Of a DNA stretch of 64,000 nt, positions 24,669 through 34,492 are shown one piece after another. Where the stretch lies: positions 1 to 64,000 of the forward strand of contig JADKGD010000029.1 in NCBI GenBank assembly GCA_016717145.1, written 5' to 3'. Both the position numbers and the translations under genes were made by a program. Below the pieces are notes generated by a model, which was given only the letters and a program-made list of their open reading frames with translations, had not been told where the DNA came from and did not search any database. The stretch's first letter is position 1, and each line of letters starts with the position of its first letter. Source of the DNA: Saprospiraceae bacterium. Its GTDB lineage: Bacteria > Bacteroidota > Bacteroidia > Chitinophagales > Saprospiraceae.

Positions 24669-25268
24669 ATGAACAAAGAAATTGTATATCCTATTGAATT
24701 TGAGTTTAAAATAATGGCTTTGGCTCCACAGTTTTATGTAAGGGATGCTAATGGCGGCGAAATTGCATATGTAAAACAAAAATTATTTAAACTTAAAGAA
24801 GATATTACTGTTTTCGAGAATGATGCTCAAACGACACCCATCTATAAAATTAAAGCCAACAAATGGATAGACTGGTCAGCTTCTTATATGTTTACAGATG
24901 CTGCCGGTACTAATCTTGGTAAAATGGGGCGAAAGGGAGCCAGATCTATATGGAAAGCCACCTACGAAATATTTGACGAAAACGATGCCTTCGAATTTAA
25001 ATTGGAAGAAGCCAATGCATTTGTAAAAATCATGGATGGTTTATTTTCTGAAATTCCTATTCTTGGCTTATTTACTGGTTATGTTTTTAACCCTAAATAC
25101 AATATTTTCCGCCCGGATGGTACTCAGGTTGCCGAGTTTGTAAAAGAAGCAACATTTTTTGGTAAAAAGTTTAAGTTGCATCAATTGGCCTCGATAAATG
25201 TGCAGGAAGAAGAACGTATCATTCTAAGCCTAATGATGATGGTTTTACTGGAAAGAAGCAGAGGATAA
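24669..25268 (+). CDS. LURP-one-related / scramblase-like protein
   Basis: The 199-residue product has the tubby-like beta-barrel pattern of LURP-one-related/phospholipid scramblase-type proteins: PIEFEFKIMALAPQFYVRDAN, LFKLKEDITVFEND, YKIKANKWIDWSASYMFTD, and the hydrophobic helix near residues 125-140 (MDGLFSEIPILGLFTGYVF). Bacterial members are cytoplasmic or membrane-associated and uncharacterised. It is a single gene, convergent with the BNR-repeat gene at 25280. Confidence 0.72.
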   Translation: MNKEIVYPIEFEFKIMALAPQFYVRDANGGEIAYVKQKLFKLKEDITVFENDAQTTPIYKIKANKWIDWSASYMFTDAAGTNLGKMGRKGARSIWKATYEIFDENDAFEFKLEEANAFVKIMDGLFSEIPILGLFTGYVFNPKYNIFRPDGTQVAEFVKEATFFGKKFKLHQLASINVQEEERIILSLMMMVLLERSRG

Positions 25269-25279
25269 ATTAGCATTTT

Positions 25280-28200
25280 TTACTTGTCTATCTCTACCAA
25301 TCCGATTGCTTTAAAAATAGCACCTGGCTGATTTTTTAATACAATATCAGGTACACCACTTAATTTACAATTGTTCATTGTAAGAGATCCTTCATTCAAT
25401 ACCAATGGTTTAATAATGGAATTATTCTGTTGTCTGAAATGGATGTTTTGACAGGTCAAATTAGATGATGTACTTATTTTTATTGCAAATGTTGACATGG
25501 AAAAACCAACATCATTCAAATTACTTTTTATAACTACGCTACTTCCGTTTTCATCAAGTAATACGACTTGCTTTGACAAAATAATCGGTGATAGTAATGT
25601 AATGGTATCGATCGAGTTGCTAAATCTTACAGTGTCTCCATTCTGAGCACAACTTAAAATTGTTCTTAGTGAGTTTAATCCGGAATCAGCATTATTTGTT
25701 ACCAGCAAAGCATAATTTTCATCAATCAATCCGTCACAATCATCATCGATCCCATTACATATCTCCATCGCGTTTTCATTTGCAAGTTTATTACTTCTGT
25801 TTAGAATAAATTGTGAAAAACTGTTGACACCATTACCCAATACAAAACTGACCCTACCCGGAGGAGTCGCATCATATGATTCAGCAATATCAACAGCTGA
25901 ACCCCAAGTCATTCCCTCCCCATTTACGTCTCTTTTATAATATTCATAAACCATTACATCGCATCCTGCGGATATATTCCCTGAGTCGTAAAATCTGATA
26001 GAATCCAGGGTAGTAAAAGTCAAATTTGTTCCATAATTATTTACAATCCAATAACAATCAGGTAAAAAGTATGACGATGGAGACGAATCAGGTAATTGGT
26101 TGATTTTTGTAACCACGACTTCACCGTTTGGATACGTTCCTGAAAAGGGGAAATTCATCTTAATATCGGCATTACCAAAATCTTTTAAACCACCACTATT
26201 TACAGTAAGCCTGGTAGAAAATCCACCACCTAATGGTGCATCGGAAATTTCTTTCACGGCTCCCCCAACCAGCGAAATGTGATGGATACCTACCTTGTCA
26301 TAGTCATTGTTTCCATTATCGTTAAATTGATAATAAGCTATCAGGGATCCGTCATTCTCCGGGTTTTTTGTAAGGTGTCTCAATTCTCTGATTTCTGATG
26401 TACTCAACGAACGGTTGTAAATGGCCACCTCGTCAATTTTACCATTCATATTTCTATCCGTCCAGTCCCTGTATCTGCCAATTCTGAATGAAGGGATATC
26501 CGTAGGGGCCAACGTAAAATTATGCGTTGCTGACTGTTCGTTGCAATATAGTGTGATACCGGTTGGCTTAACTACCATGGCTACAAAACTCCATTGATTG
26601 GAAGGAACAATAATGCCACTATTCCACCACCATTGCCCACCAGGCCAATGATAAGCAAGTTTATTATTCCCATCTTTAAAGTTAAACCCGGCAGCATTCG
26701 ATCCTTCTCCCATAAAAATAGCTGAATAATCAGCTTGAATTCCATTTGGCTTCACCCATGCTGTGACCGTCATCGAACTAACATTTGTGAGGCCGAAATC
26801 AGGAACGTAGCCATGTTTGTCTGACCCACTGGCAACTAATGCCTTCCCTGGAATTGTATCCACACTACATAAGTTTTGAACCTGGATCATGCCGGCTATC
26901 GTTTTTGTACTTGTCTGGCCCATGTTATTTGTAATGGTCAAAGAAACATCGTAATTTCCATTTGAAGCATACTTGACCTTTGGGTTTCTTATAGAATTGC
27001 TACTAACATAACTAGCACCCGGGAAAGACCACATCCATGTCGCACCTGCATGATTCAATATAGAATAATCATCAAAATAAACAGTGTCACGCACACATCC
27101 TACTAAATTAGCAGCTACTGTAGGCATAGCTTGAGGGGCAGATGTTTCATACATTTCTGATTCCCATACTCCAAAGCCCCAACAGGCATTTCTAAGTTTA
27201 TTATCTCTGTAGAATGGTTTTAGTCTATTGGTTTCAACACTTACCGGCAGGCCGGAACTATACGGTTGCCAGTTTGTATGGCTGTTATTTCTGTAAAATA
27301 CTCCGGCATTTGTACCAAGATATACACCTCCATCAGTGCCGTGTTGGGCCATGATATCCTGTACAGTGACATTGTCTAGTAAAGATGTGGTAAGGTTGAT
27401 CCAGGAGCTGCCTCCATTGATAGATTTATACACTTTTTTACCATTTGAACCATAGGTAACTGCTACCCATATGACGTTAGGATCCGTAGCAGAAACATCC
27501 ATTTTGACACGGTCATTGTTATTGGGTAAAGGTAAAGAAGTCAGTGCTGTCCAGGTTGCCCCACTATTAATTGATTTCCACATTTTATCATCTGTTCCAT
27601 CCCATTGAGAACAGTACATTATGGCCGGGTTTGATCTGGCAATTTCAATCTCATAGACTTCATTACCTACAGCGCCCGGAAAAGTATATAATACAGAAAA
27701 CGATGAACCACCATCCATACTCTTCATTATGGTATTGTATTTACCCAAAAAAACAGTATTATAGTAATTAGGGTGAAACACCATTTCACTGTTGGCGTAA
27801 TAAGCATAACTTTCATTTGGCCAGGCACCTACGGCAAAATAATCCACACCCGAACCAAAACCGTTCTTGATCTTGTACCCACCTATATCAGAATGGTAGA
27901 CCTTATTTCCAGGTCCAGGGTTGACATACCCTGTAGCAGCTTCAGCTCCGCCCATCCGGTAAAATTGACCTTGGGGAAATGACTGATGATATGCCATATT
28001 GCCATTGTGATACCTGCCGCCGGCCATAATATCGGTATTCCAGCCTGATCCAAAGCCCCACATATCTGCGCCGGAAATACCATCCATTCTGGCTTCAATG
28101 CTTGTTCCGAAATTTGATGAATAATTTATCCCACCATCGGAAGTAATCCAAAGATCATTTCCACTTGCAGCACACCATTGAATATCAGGGTGAGACCAAC

Positions 28201-29047
28201 CAAGGCTACCTACATATCCACCTAGACCATTCCAGGTGATTCCGCCATCCGTACTTTTAAACCATGATGTACCTCCGGCAATTAATTCATTATTATTGGA
28301 TGGGTTAACTACAATAGCCATATCATAAAATCCCTGATCAAAGCCGTTAGTTCCGTTATTGGCCATAAGATTGGTATGTGTTGGAATTGAATAAGTGCCA
28401 CCGATACTACCCAAAGGATTTGTATTAGCCCATGAAGCCCCATCATTTACCGACACAAAAACGCCAACATATCCATTAAGTGTACCGCCGTTTCCACAAA
28501 GATATGCGTATAATTTTGATGTATTATTAGGACAGGTCGCAATTATAGCACCAGTCATACTTTCACCGGAAGATGGACTCCACCAGCCAGTATTGGATAC
28601 GGTCCAGGTTGCACCATAGTCAGAAGATTTGACAAACTCAGATGAAGTACCTGCATCTCTCACAGCATAAAAAGCACTGCCGCTACCTTCTTTTTTCTTG
28701 ATTGTCCATACATTTGATGTAAATAACTTAGTCCATGAAGCACCTCCGTTTACAGATCGCAACATACCCGTTTCTGTGGCAGCCATCACTATCTGACCAT
28801 CATCGGAGGATATGGAAAACTCATTGGTCCACATATTACTTTCCGAATACACGGTCGTCCAGGTTGCACCTCCGTTGATGGTTTTTAGTATTTTACCTCC
28901 TGTACCGGCATAGACAATATTAGGATCACTCGGGTGTATTTTTACTGCGCCAAAAGCACCATGTAACACATTTTTTGTAGTCAATGTCCAATTGAGACCT
29001 TTATCAGTGGTTTTCCATAATCCGCCACCTTCACCACCGGCATACAA
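25280..29047 (-). CDS. Giant secreted BNR/sortilin-repeat, PKD, LamG protein (main part of a frameshifted gene)
   Basis: The 1255 residues in this frame carry about ten BNR/sortilin-type beta-propeller repeats with SxDGGxTW motifs (residues 1-610), a PKD domain (about 660-750), a LamG/concanavalin-like domain (about 760-930), a segment with EICNGIDDDCDGLIDEN like the MopE-type metal-binding motif (about 1096-1112), and a final region (NADSGLNSLRTILSCAQNGDTVRF onward) typical of right-handed beta-helix adhesin-like proteins. No canonical type-IX sorting tail is visible; the protein ends AIGLVEIDK. It is probably surface-exposed, binding glycans or particles. The frame continues from the piece at 29068-29508. 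Confidence 0.82.
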   Translation of the reverse strand: MYAGGEGGGLWKTTDKGLNWTLTTKNVLHGAFGAVKIHPSDPNIVYAGTGGKILKTINGGATWTTVYSESNMWTNEFSISSDDGQIVMAATETGMLRSVNGGASWTKLFTSNVWTIKKKEGSGSAFYAVRDAGTSSEFVKSSDYGATWTVSNTGWWSPSSGESMTGAIIATCPNNTSKLYAYLCGNGGTLNGYVGVFVSVNDGASWANTNPLGSIGGTYSIPTHTNLMANNGTNGFDQGFYDMAIVVNPSNNNELIAGGTSWFKSTDGGITWNGLGGYVGSLGWSHPDIQWCAASGNDLWITSDGGINYSSNFGTSIEARMDGISGADMWGFGSGWNTDIMAGGRYHNGNMAYHQSFPQGQFYRMGGAEAATGYVNPGPGNKVYHSDIGGYKIKNGFGSGVDYFAVGAWPNESYAYYANSEMVFHPNYYNTVFLGKYNTIMKSMDGGSSFSVLYTFPGAVGNEVYEIEIARSNPAIMYCSQWDGTDDKMWKSINSGATWTALTSLPLPNNNDRVKMDVSATDPNVIWVAVTYGSNGKKVYKSINGGSSWINLTTSLLDNVTVQDIMAQHGTDGGVYLGTNAGVFYRNNSHTNWQPYSSGLPVSVETNRLKPFYRDNKLRNACWGFGVWESEMYETSAPQAMPTVAANLVGCVRDTVYFDDYSILNHAGATWMWSFPGASYVSSNSIRNPKVKYASNGNYDVSLTITNNMGQTSTKTIAGMIQVQNLCSVDTIPGKALVASGSDKHGYVPDFGLTNVSSMTVTAWVKPNGIQADYSAIFMGEGSNAAGFNFKDGNNKLAYHWPGGQWWWNSGIIVPSNQWSFVAMVVKPTGITLYCNEQSATHNFTLAPTDIPSFRIGRYRDWTDRNMNGKIDEVAIYNRSLSTSEIRELRHLTKNPENDGSLIAYYQFNDNGNNDYDKVGIHHISLVGGAVKEISDAPLGGGFSTRLTVNSGGLKDFGNADIKMNFPFSGTYPNGEVVVTKINQLPDSSPSSYFLPDCYWIVNNYGTNLTFTTLDSIRFYDSGNISAGCDVMVYEYYKRDVNGEGMTWGSAVDIAESYDATPPGRVSFVLGNGVNSFSQFILNRSNKLANENAMEICNGIDDDCDGLIDENYALLVTNNADSGLNSLRTILSCAQNGDTVRFSNSIDTITLLSPIILSKQVVLLDENGSSVVIKSNLNDVGFSMSTFAIKISTSSNLTCQNIHFRQQNNSIIKPLVLNEGSLTMNNCKLSGVPDIVLKNQPGAIFKAIGLVEIDK

Positions 29048-29067
29048 AACATTGGCATCAGATGCTG

Positions 29068-29508
29068 CTATATCAATACAATAGACATTGGTTTGCCATG
29101 TAACTTTGGTAGTGCCGTCAGTGTGGTAGGTTTTTTTGGGCCCGCAAATGTCCAGTTGTCGGTTCTATTTGATGTACTTCTGCAGGCTAATGCCTTTCTT
29201 TCTCTTATTGCCAAAATGGTATTATCGGCCATTATAAGACTTCCATCTTCCATTGTATGTGGGCGGGCCCATCTCATAAACCTTTTATAATATTGTGTAT
29301 ATCTGTTTTTCTGGAATTTGTGGATTGAATAATAATCTGAATTAGCCTTCTGAATATCTAAAACATTTAAAGTAGGCTTTTCAAACATTTTCATCCACTC
29401 GGGTGCATCAACTGAAATTTCTATCAATGGTGGTGCAGATTGTGCACTGGAAAATTGGCAAACAAAAACAAAAAATATTGAAAAAAATAAAAATTTTATC
29501 ATGAACAC
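29068..29508 (-). CDS. N-terminal part of the giant BNR/PKD/LamG secreted protein
   Basis: The first 22 residues are a signal peptide (FLFFSIFFVFVCQFSSAQ). The segment KRFMRWARPHTMEDGS and the sequence NWTFAGPKK lead into the propeller. After GPKK the genuine reading is TYHTDGTTKVTWQTNVYCID in the next frame; adding one A to A7 (T7 at 29141-29147) joins the pieces to about 1410 residues. A TATCTTTG promoter element lies at 29550-29543. Otherwise the gene is monocistronic. Confidence 0.78.
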   Translation of the reverse strand: MFMIKFLFFSIFFVFVCQFSSAQSAPPLIEISVDAPEWMKMFEKPTLNVLDIQKANSDYYSIHKFQKNRYTQYYKRFMRWARPHTMEDGSLIMADNTILAIRERKALACRSTSNRTDNWTFAGPKKPTTLTALPKLHGKPMSIVLI

Positions 29509-29542
29509 ATTTTTTGATTGAGCTCGGATTTTATAATTGGTT

Positions 29543-29550
29543 CAAAGATA
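29543..29550 (-). promoter_or_regulatory. Bacteroidota -7 element for the giant BNR protein gene
   Basis: TATCTTTG on the minus strand is an exact TAnnTTTG match, about 35 bp upstream of the ATG region. The 29509-29809 gap also carries the divergent MarR promoter. Confidence 0.55.
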
Positions 29551-29750
29551 GTAATCAAAATAATTTTTGAATACATATTATATTTAATTTAATATTGAAT
29601 TTGTCTAATTTTTACATCAGCTTAGCTATTTACATAAATTCAAGCTATTTCCCCCGACCATAATAAACATGATTATTATTTTTTCAAAACGACATTCATG
29701 TAAAAATTATCAGTTTGATTACTATTTAACATAAAATAAAATCAATAATA

Positions 29751-29782
29751 TTTGTTGGATTCAGTAAAATTTACTTGCTTTG
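29751..29782 (+). promoter_or_regulatory. Promoter of the MarR/hmgA/hppD operon (TTTG-N20-TTGCTTTG)
   Basis: TTTG (29751-29754) is followed after exactly 20 bp by TTGCTTTG (29775-29782), one mismatch from TAnnTTTG. A transcript starting near 29788 excludes the in-frame TTG at 29780 as a start and favours the ATG at 29810. Confidence 0.62.
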
Positions 29783-29809
29783 CGTATTATTAGTGTACTA
29801 ACTATTTTT

Positions 29810-30277
29810 ATGGCCTTTCCAACTGCTCAGAGATCTATTCAAAAACGATACGAAGTGTCTGGATTTGCTATTGAAAAGACGGTTAAATTGATGAAATTGA
29901 GTTTTTCGAGGATTCTTTTACTTCATCCCGAAATCGACATTACCGTTGATCAATGGATCATCATTCAATTACTGCACAAACATACTTCACTCAGTCAGCA
30001 GGAATTATCCGATCTGGCTTTCAAAGATGCACCTACCATTACAAGAATGATTGATTTGATGGTTCAGAAAAATCTTGCTACAAGAAATCCGGATTCTAAC
30101 GACCGTCGAAAATTTATCATCTCACTAACTAATCAGGGCATCTTTATGTATAAACAGGTTAGTCCGGTTGTCAACGAATTCAGAGCAGAAGCTTATGCAG
30201 ATATATCGAATGAGGAGCTGGCAACACTGGAAAAAATAATGAATAAAATTTTCCTAAACCTTTCTAAACAAAATTAA
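29810..30277 (+). CDS. MarR family transcriptional regulator
   Basis: From the ATG at 29810 the product is about 155 residues, with the MarR winged helix: TVDQWIIIQLLHKHTSLSQQELS, DAPTITRMIDLMVQKNLATR and the wing NPDSNDRRKFIISLT. MarR proteins are dimeric repressors that release DNA on binding aromatic ligands. Its gene is followed after one base by homogentisate dioxygenase, so it probably controls its own tyrosine-degradation operon in response to a pathway aromatic (inferred). Confidence 0.88.
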   Translation: MAFPTAQRSIQKRYEVSGFAIEKTVKLMKLSFSRILLLHPEIDITVDQWIIIQLLHKHTSLSQQELSDLAFKDAPTITRMIDLMVQKNLATRNPDSNDRRKFIISLTNQGIFMYKQVSPVVNEFRAEAYADISNEELATLEKIMNKIFLNLSKQN

Positions 30278-30278
30278 C

Positions 30279-31430
30279 ATGCATTACCATTCTCTAGGTT
30301 CAATTCCGCCAAAAAGGCATACCCAGTTTAGAAAAGCCGATGGTTCCCTATACAATGAACAGCTGTTTTCCACTGAAGGCTTTAGCAATATGTACTCATT
30401 ACTTTACCATAATTATCCCCCCACGATGATTACTCAGGTAGGGGACCCTGTCAATGTTGCACCAAAAACCATTCACGACAAACAGCTCAAACATAGAAGT
30501 TTACAGGGCTTTAATATACCACCCGAAGATGACTATCTGGAAAGTCGAAAACCAGTTCTTGTCAATGGAGATTGCCGAATTATACTAGCCGCACCCCGCA
30601 AAAGTGTTACGTCTTACTTCTATAAAAATGCTGATGCAGATGAATGTATATTCGTCCATATTGGTTCAGGCACGTTAAAAACGATGTATGGCAACATCCC
30701 TTTTGGTTACGGAGATTATCTGATTGTACCGAGAGGAACGATATACCAAATGGAATTTGATACACCAGAAAACCGTTTATTTATAGTGGAATCAACTTCC
30801 CCCATTACCACGCCAAAAAGATACAGAAATGAGTTTGGTCAACTTGAAGAACATGCACCTTTCTGTGAACGGGATATCAGAAAACCAAACCAGCTTATCA
30901 CACATGATGAAAAAGGAGATTTTCTTCTTTATATTAAAAAACAGGACAACCTCTACCCTTACCATTATAAAGCCCATCCTTTCGACGTCGTCGGTTGGGA
31001 TGGCTTTTTATACCCTTATGCATTTTCTATACACAATTTTGAACCGATTACAGGTCGGGTTCACTTACCACCACCAATCCATCAAACCTTTGATGCCAAA
31101 CATTTTGTGATATGTTCATTCGTGCCGAGAATGTATGATTATCACCCGCTTGCCATACCGGCGCCATATAACCACAGCAACATTGACAGTGACGAGGTAC
31201 TATATTATGTTGATGGAGAATTTATGAGCCGCAAACACGTGGATAAGGGTCAAATTACATTACACCCCGGAGGCATTCCACATGGACCTCACCCCGGTAC
31301 TGCTGAAAAAAGCATCGGTAAAACAGAAACCAAAGAACTTGCTGTTATGGTCGATACATTCAGACCACTACTGATGACAAATTATGCTGCAGGCATTGAA
31401 GATAACTCCTATGCGCTTAGCTGGCTTTAA
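30279..31430 (+). CDS. hmgA: Homogentisate 1,2-dioxygenase
   Basis: The 383-residue product opens the aromatic ring of homogentisate to maleylacetoacetate with Fe(II) and oxygen. Its N-terminus is MHYHSLGSIPPKRHTQFRK, and the cupin part contains FVHIGSGTLKTMYG, YLIVPRGTIYQMEF, PPPIHQTFDAKHFVICSFVPR and LHPGGIPHGPHPG, the last with the iron-ligand histidines. Length and motifs match the shorter Bacteroidota/eukaryote-like branch of the family. It lies between the MarR regulator and 4-hydroxyphenylpyruvate dioxygenase. Confidence 0.94.
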   Translation: MHYHSLGSIPPKRHTQFRKADGSLYNEQLFSTEGFSNMYSLLYHNYPPTMITQVGDPVNVAPKTIHDKQLKHRSLQGFNIPPEDDYLESRKPVLVNGDCRIILAAPRKSVTSYFYKNADADECIFVHIGSGTLKTMYGNIPFGYGDYLIVPRGTIYQMEFDTPENRLFIVESTSPITTPKRYRNEFGQLEEHAPFCERDIRKPNQLITHDEKGDFLLYIKKQDNLYPYHYKAHPFDVVGWDGFLYPYAFSIHNFEPITGRVHLPPPIHQTFDAKHFVICSFVPRMYDYHPLAIPAPYNHSNIDSDEVLYYVDGEFMSRKHVDKGQITLHPGGIPHGPHPGTAEKSIGKTETKELAVMVDTFRPLLMTNYAAGIEDNSYALSWL

Positions 31431-31464
31431 TTCAAATGAATAAAAAAATAGAAAAATAAATAAT

Positions 31465-32589
31465 ATGCATACTTCAACCTTAACAACCAACCAAAAAGTA
31501 ACCGACACTTTTCCTATCAACGGAACGGATTTTGTAGAATTTTACGTCGGAAACGCAAAACAAACTTCTCTCTTTTACCAACATTGTTTTGGATTTGAAC
31601 TTGTAGCTTACAAAGGACCTGAGACAGGTTCGAGAGAAGTCGCTTCTTATGTTCTTAAGCAAGGTAAAATTACTTTTGTTATTACATCAGCATTTAGCCC
31701 GGACCATGAAATTATGAAACATGTGGCCCTTCATGGTGATGGGGTAAAAGTTCTGGCATTATGGGTTGATGATGCTTTTGATGCTTACCATAAAGCTATT
31801 GACAGAGGTGCAGAAAGTGCATTTGAACCCATGAAAATAGAAGATGAATATGGTTTTGTAAAAATGGCAGCCATTAAAACTTATGGTGAAACCATCCATA
31901 CCTTAGTAGAAAGGTCTGCTTACAATGGCGTTTTTTTACCGGGTTATTTGCCAAAAAAAAGTCTGACAAAAGTCAATTCTCTTGGGTTTAAATATGTCGA
32001 TCACTGTGTCGGAAATGTCGAACTAGGTGATATGAACAAATGGGTTAAATTTTATGAAGAAGTCATGGGATTCAAGTTATTGGTGACTTTTGATGACAAA
32101 GACATTTCTACTGACTATACTGCTTTAATGAGTAAGGTAGTCAGTAACGGAAATGGTTTTATCAAATTTCCAATAAATGAACCTGCAGCGGGTAAGAAAA
32201 AATCACAAATTGAAGAATATCTTGATTTCTATAAAGGAGCTGGCGTTCAGCATATCGCCATTGCAACGAATGATATTGTACATACAGTGGAGACCTTGAG
32301 GAATAACGGCATAGAGTTCCTGTATGTCCCGGACAACTACTACGATACTGTTCTGGAACGCGTAGGCACGATCAAAGAAGATATCAACGAACTTAAGCGA
32401 ATGAATATTCTGGTAGACAGGGACGAAGAAGGTTATTTACTTCAGATATTTACAAAACCAATTCAGGACAGACCTACCGTATTTTTTGAAATCATCGAAA
32501 GACACGGCGCTAAATCATTTGGTAAGGGAAATTTTAAAGCACTTTTTGAAGCCATCGAACGTGAACAGGAGTTGAGGGGTACGTTGTAA
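31465..32589 (+). CDS. hppD: 4-hydroxyphenylpyruvate dioxygenase
   Basis: The 374-residue product converts 4-hydroxyphenylpyruvate to homogentisate. It has two vicinal-oxygen-chelate halves. The iron ligands lie in YVDHCVGNVE (histidine about 181), VQHIAIATNDI (about 262) and FFEIIERHG (glutamate about 342), and the C-terminal helix follows GAKSFGKGNFKALFEAIE. It directly follows hmgA and ends with an intrinsic terminator. Together they supply two consecutive steps of tyrosine breakdown, with the last enzyme encoded at 48242-49477. Confidence 0.95.
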   Translation: MHTSTLTTNQKVTDTFPINGTDFVEFYVGNAKQTSLFYQHCFGFELVAYKGPETGSREVASYVLKQGKITFVITSAFSPDHEIMKHVALHGDGVKVLALWVDDAFDAYHKAIDRGAESAFEPMKIEDEYGFVKMAAIKTYGETIHTLVERSAYNGVFLPGYLPKKSLTKVNSLGFKYVDHCVGNVELGDMNKWVKFYEEVMGFKLLVTFDDKDISTDYTALMSKVVSNGNGFIKFPINEPAAGKKKSQIEEYLDFYKGAGVQHIAIATNDIVHTVETLRNNGIEFLYVPDNYYDTVLERVGTIKEDINELKRMNILVDRDEEGYLLQIFTKPIQDRPTVFFEIIERHGAKSFGKGNFKALFEAIEREQELRGTL

Positions 32590-32612
32590 TAAAAAATTAG
32601 ACATATAGAATT

Positions 32613-32648
32613 AAGGGGAAAGGTATACACTGCTTTTCCCCTTTTTTT
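32613..32648 (+). terminator. Intrinsic terminator after hppD
   Basis: A 9-bp perfect stem (AAGGGGAAA with its complement) is followed by a T run. It closes the marR-hmgA-hppD operon. Confidence 0.88.
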
Positions 32649-32763
32649 ATACTATGCAATTACACTTAAAAAGAGGTAAATATTCTGCAATCAGTACATT
32701 ATTACACAAAACCTTAAGGTAGCTCAATAAAATTAATTATAATTTCCATCGAAGCAACCGCCC

Positions 32764-33357
32764 TTATAAATATTCAAGTGATTTAAGGTCCGACTCTATA
32801 CTGTCCAGGGTTTTCTGATCATCGCTAAAATAGATCAACCATGCTATTGTACTTATGGCTCCTGCTATGATAAGATTTATCCAGATGGAAAGACTTTCAG
32901 CCCTATCAGACACCAGATCAGCCAAAAGTATTGCTAACACAGGAAAAAAAAGTATATATCCTATTTTGACAGCAGTATACCGCATCTCTTTAAGATGGAA
33001 GCCTTCCCAAAGATATCTGTCGAAATCGTTTTTTAATTCCCCTAAATAAACTGTAGCGTGCTTAAGTCTCTGTCTGATAAATCCAAAAAAGACCAAACCA
33101 ATAAATAGAAAAATCAAAGAAAACCATGTTCCATAATAAAAATAATGCGTCAAGGCTGAGACACTCAACACTATAATCAAAGTGTTAAACATGATCATAT
33201 ACTCTCTTTTGTCAGTATCTTCCTTCATTCGACGAATCAGGTCAATACGCCGTGCTTCCCCGGGTGTAATTTTCACTTCATTATTAAATTCCTTTTCCGT
33301 TTGAGCAATAATGTCTTGGAGGTGCTGCGTTGCCGGTTCTATAATTACTGGTTTCAT
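32764..33357 (-). CDS. Four-span membrane protein of unknown function
   Basis: The 197-residue product has a charged N-terminal segment of about 50 residues with ITPGEARRIDLIRRM, and two pairs of hydrophobic segments (about 55-72 and 76-92; about 127-145 and 156-172) separated by a charged loop with LGELKNDFDRYLWEGFHLKEM. It ends in a short acidic tail. I recognise no family. It stands alone, convergent with hppD. Confidence 0.6.
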   Translation of the reverse strand: MKPVIIEPATQHLQDIIAQTEKEFNNEVKITPGEARRIDLIRRMKEDTDKREYMIMFNTLIIVLSVSALTHYFYYGTWFSLIFLFIGLVFFGFIRQRLKHATVYLGELKNDFDRYLWEGFHLKEMRYTAVKIGYILFFPVLAILLADLVSDRAESLSIWINLIIAGAISTIAWLIYFSDDQKTLDSIESDLKSLEYL

Positions 33358-33737
33358 AAATATTTTTTAAATATGATTAGTATGTCTTAAAAATAAATAC
33401 ACAAAAATAATAGTCATTTTAATAGATTAATGGTATACATGTTTACTTAAAATCACAACAAATTTATATCCATTGAATTGATAGCACGAAGTTAATATAT
33501 ATTTTATTAATCTAATATATATTTTAAAACAATTTTACTCCAAACCACACAGATTAATTTTGTCACCTTTGTAGAAATATCAATTTAATATTTTATGTAC
33601 AGGTCAGATATATAACAACCCTATGGGAAAGGAAGAAAAGAATTCAATGATTTTCTTTTAGTAAGTATTTTATTTTGTAAAAAATTCTCTATGTATAATT
33701 CAAATTTATATATTACAAAAATAAATCATGTATGGTT
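33358..33737. other. AT-rich gene-free interval
   Basis: About 380 bp between the membrane-protein start and the ComF stop contains no reading frame of note and no repeat or hairpin that I can support. Confidence 0.5.
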
Positions 33738-34448
33738 TCATTCTGCTACTGCAATGGTAAGTAGCGAAATTTTTGATACGCCGGCTTCCAGCAATTTCAG
33801 TCCGCAGGCCTCCAGCGTAGCACCTGTTGTCACAACATCATCAACAATAAGAATATGCCTCCCTTTTATAGTATCTCTTTTTACTACATTAAATGTTTTG
33901 GATACATTTTCAACGCGCCCGGTTCTTGATTTGCCTGTTTGAGAATCTGTTTCAGTTACCTTAATAAGAATATCCTCAATAAGTTTAATTCCGGTAACTT
34001 CGCTCACACCTCTTCCAAAAAGTACGCTTTGATTGTATCCCCTTTTTATTTTCTTTTTATTTGTAATCGGTACCGGAATGATAAAATCAGGCAATGAAAA
34101 TAATGGGGAATGAATCAACAGTGTGCCTGCCAGTCCACCTAATACATGAGCTGTTTCTCCCCTATTTTTGTATTTTAATTTATGAATCATATTGCCAACA
34201 ATACCTTCCTGTCGGAAATGTAACATAGCTGCACCATGGTCAAGAGGCAGCCTACCCCAGAAATGTTGGGTCACCTTGTTTGCTTTGATAGAAAAATGGT
34301 CAGTATACGGCATTTTGTGTAAACAATCTACACAAAATATGGCATTACTTGTTTTAGGTCGTTTCCCGCAAGCAATACATAAATCCGGATATAATGTATG
34401 GCAAATGTCATCAAATAATAATCTGATGTAGTTTAATACGTCGTGCAT
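33738..34448 (-). CDS. comF: ComF family phosphoribosyltransferase-like protein
   Basis: The 236-residue product has an N-terminal zinc ribbon (CIACGKRPKTSNAIFCVDCL, about residues 24-43), the linker KLKYKNRGE, and a type-I phosphoribosyltransferase domain with the PRPP motif ILIVDDVVTTGATLE near residue 196. ComF proteins help single-stranded DNA uptake in transformation in the organisms studied. No other competence gene is nearby. It is monocistronic, and the MITE copy 2 sits 45 bp upstream of its start. Confidence 0.88.
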   Translation of the reverse strand: MHDVLNYIRLLFDDICHTLYPDLCIACGKRPKTSNAIFCVDCLHKMPYTDHFSIKANKVTQHFWGRLPLDHGAAMLHFRQEGIVGNMIHKLKYKNRGETAHVLGGLAGTLLIHSPLFSLPDFIIPVPITNKKKIKRGYNQSVLFGRGVSEVTGIKLIEDILIKVTETDSQTGKSRTGRVENVSKTFNVVKRDTIKGRHILIVDDVVTTGATLEACGLKLLEAGVSKISLLTIAVAE

Positions 34449-34492
34449 GATTGTAGTATTTTAGAAAGTTGTAATTATTTTTATAGCTTAAT

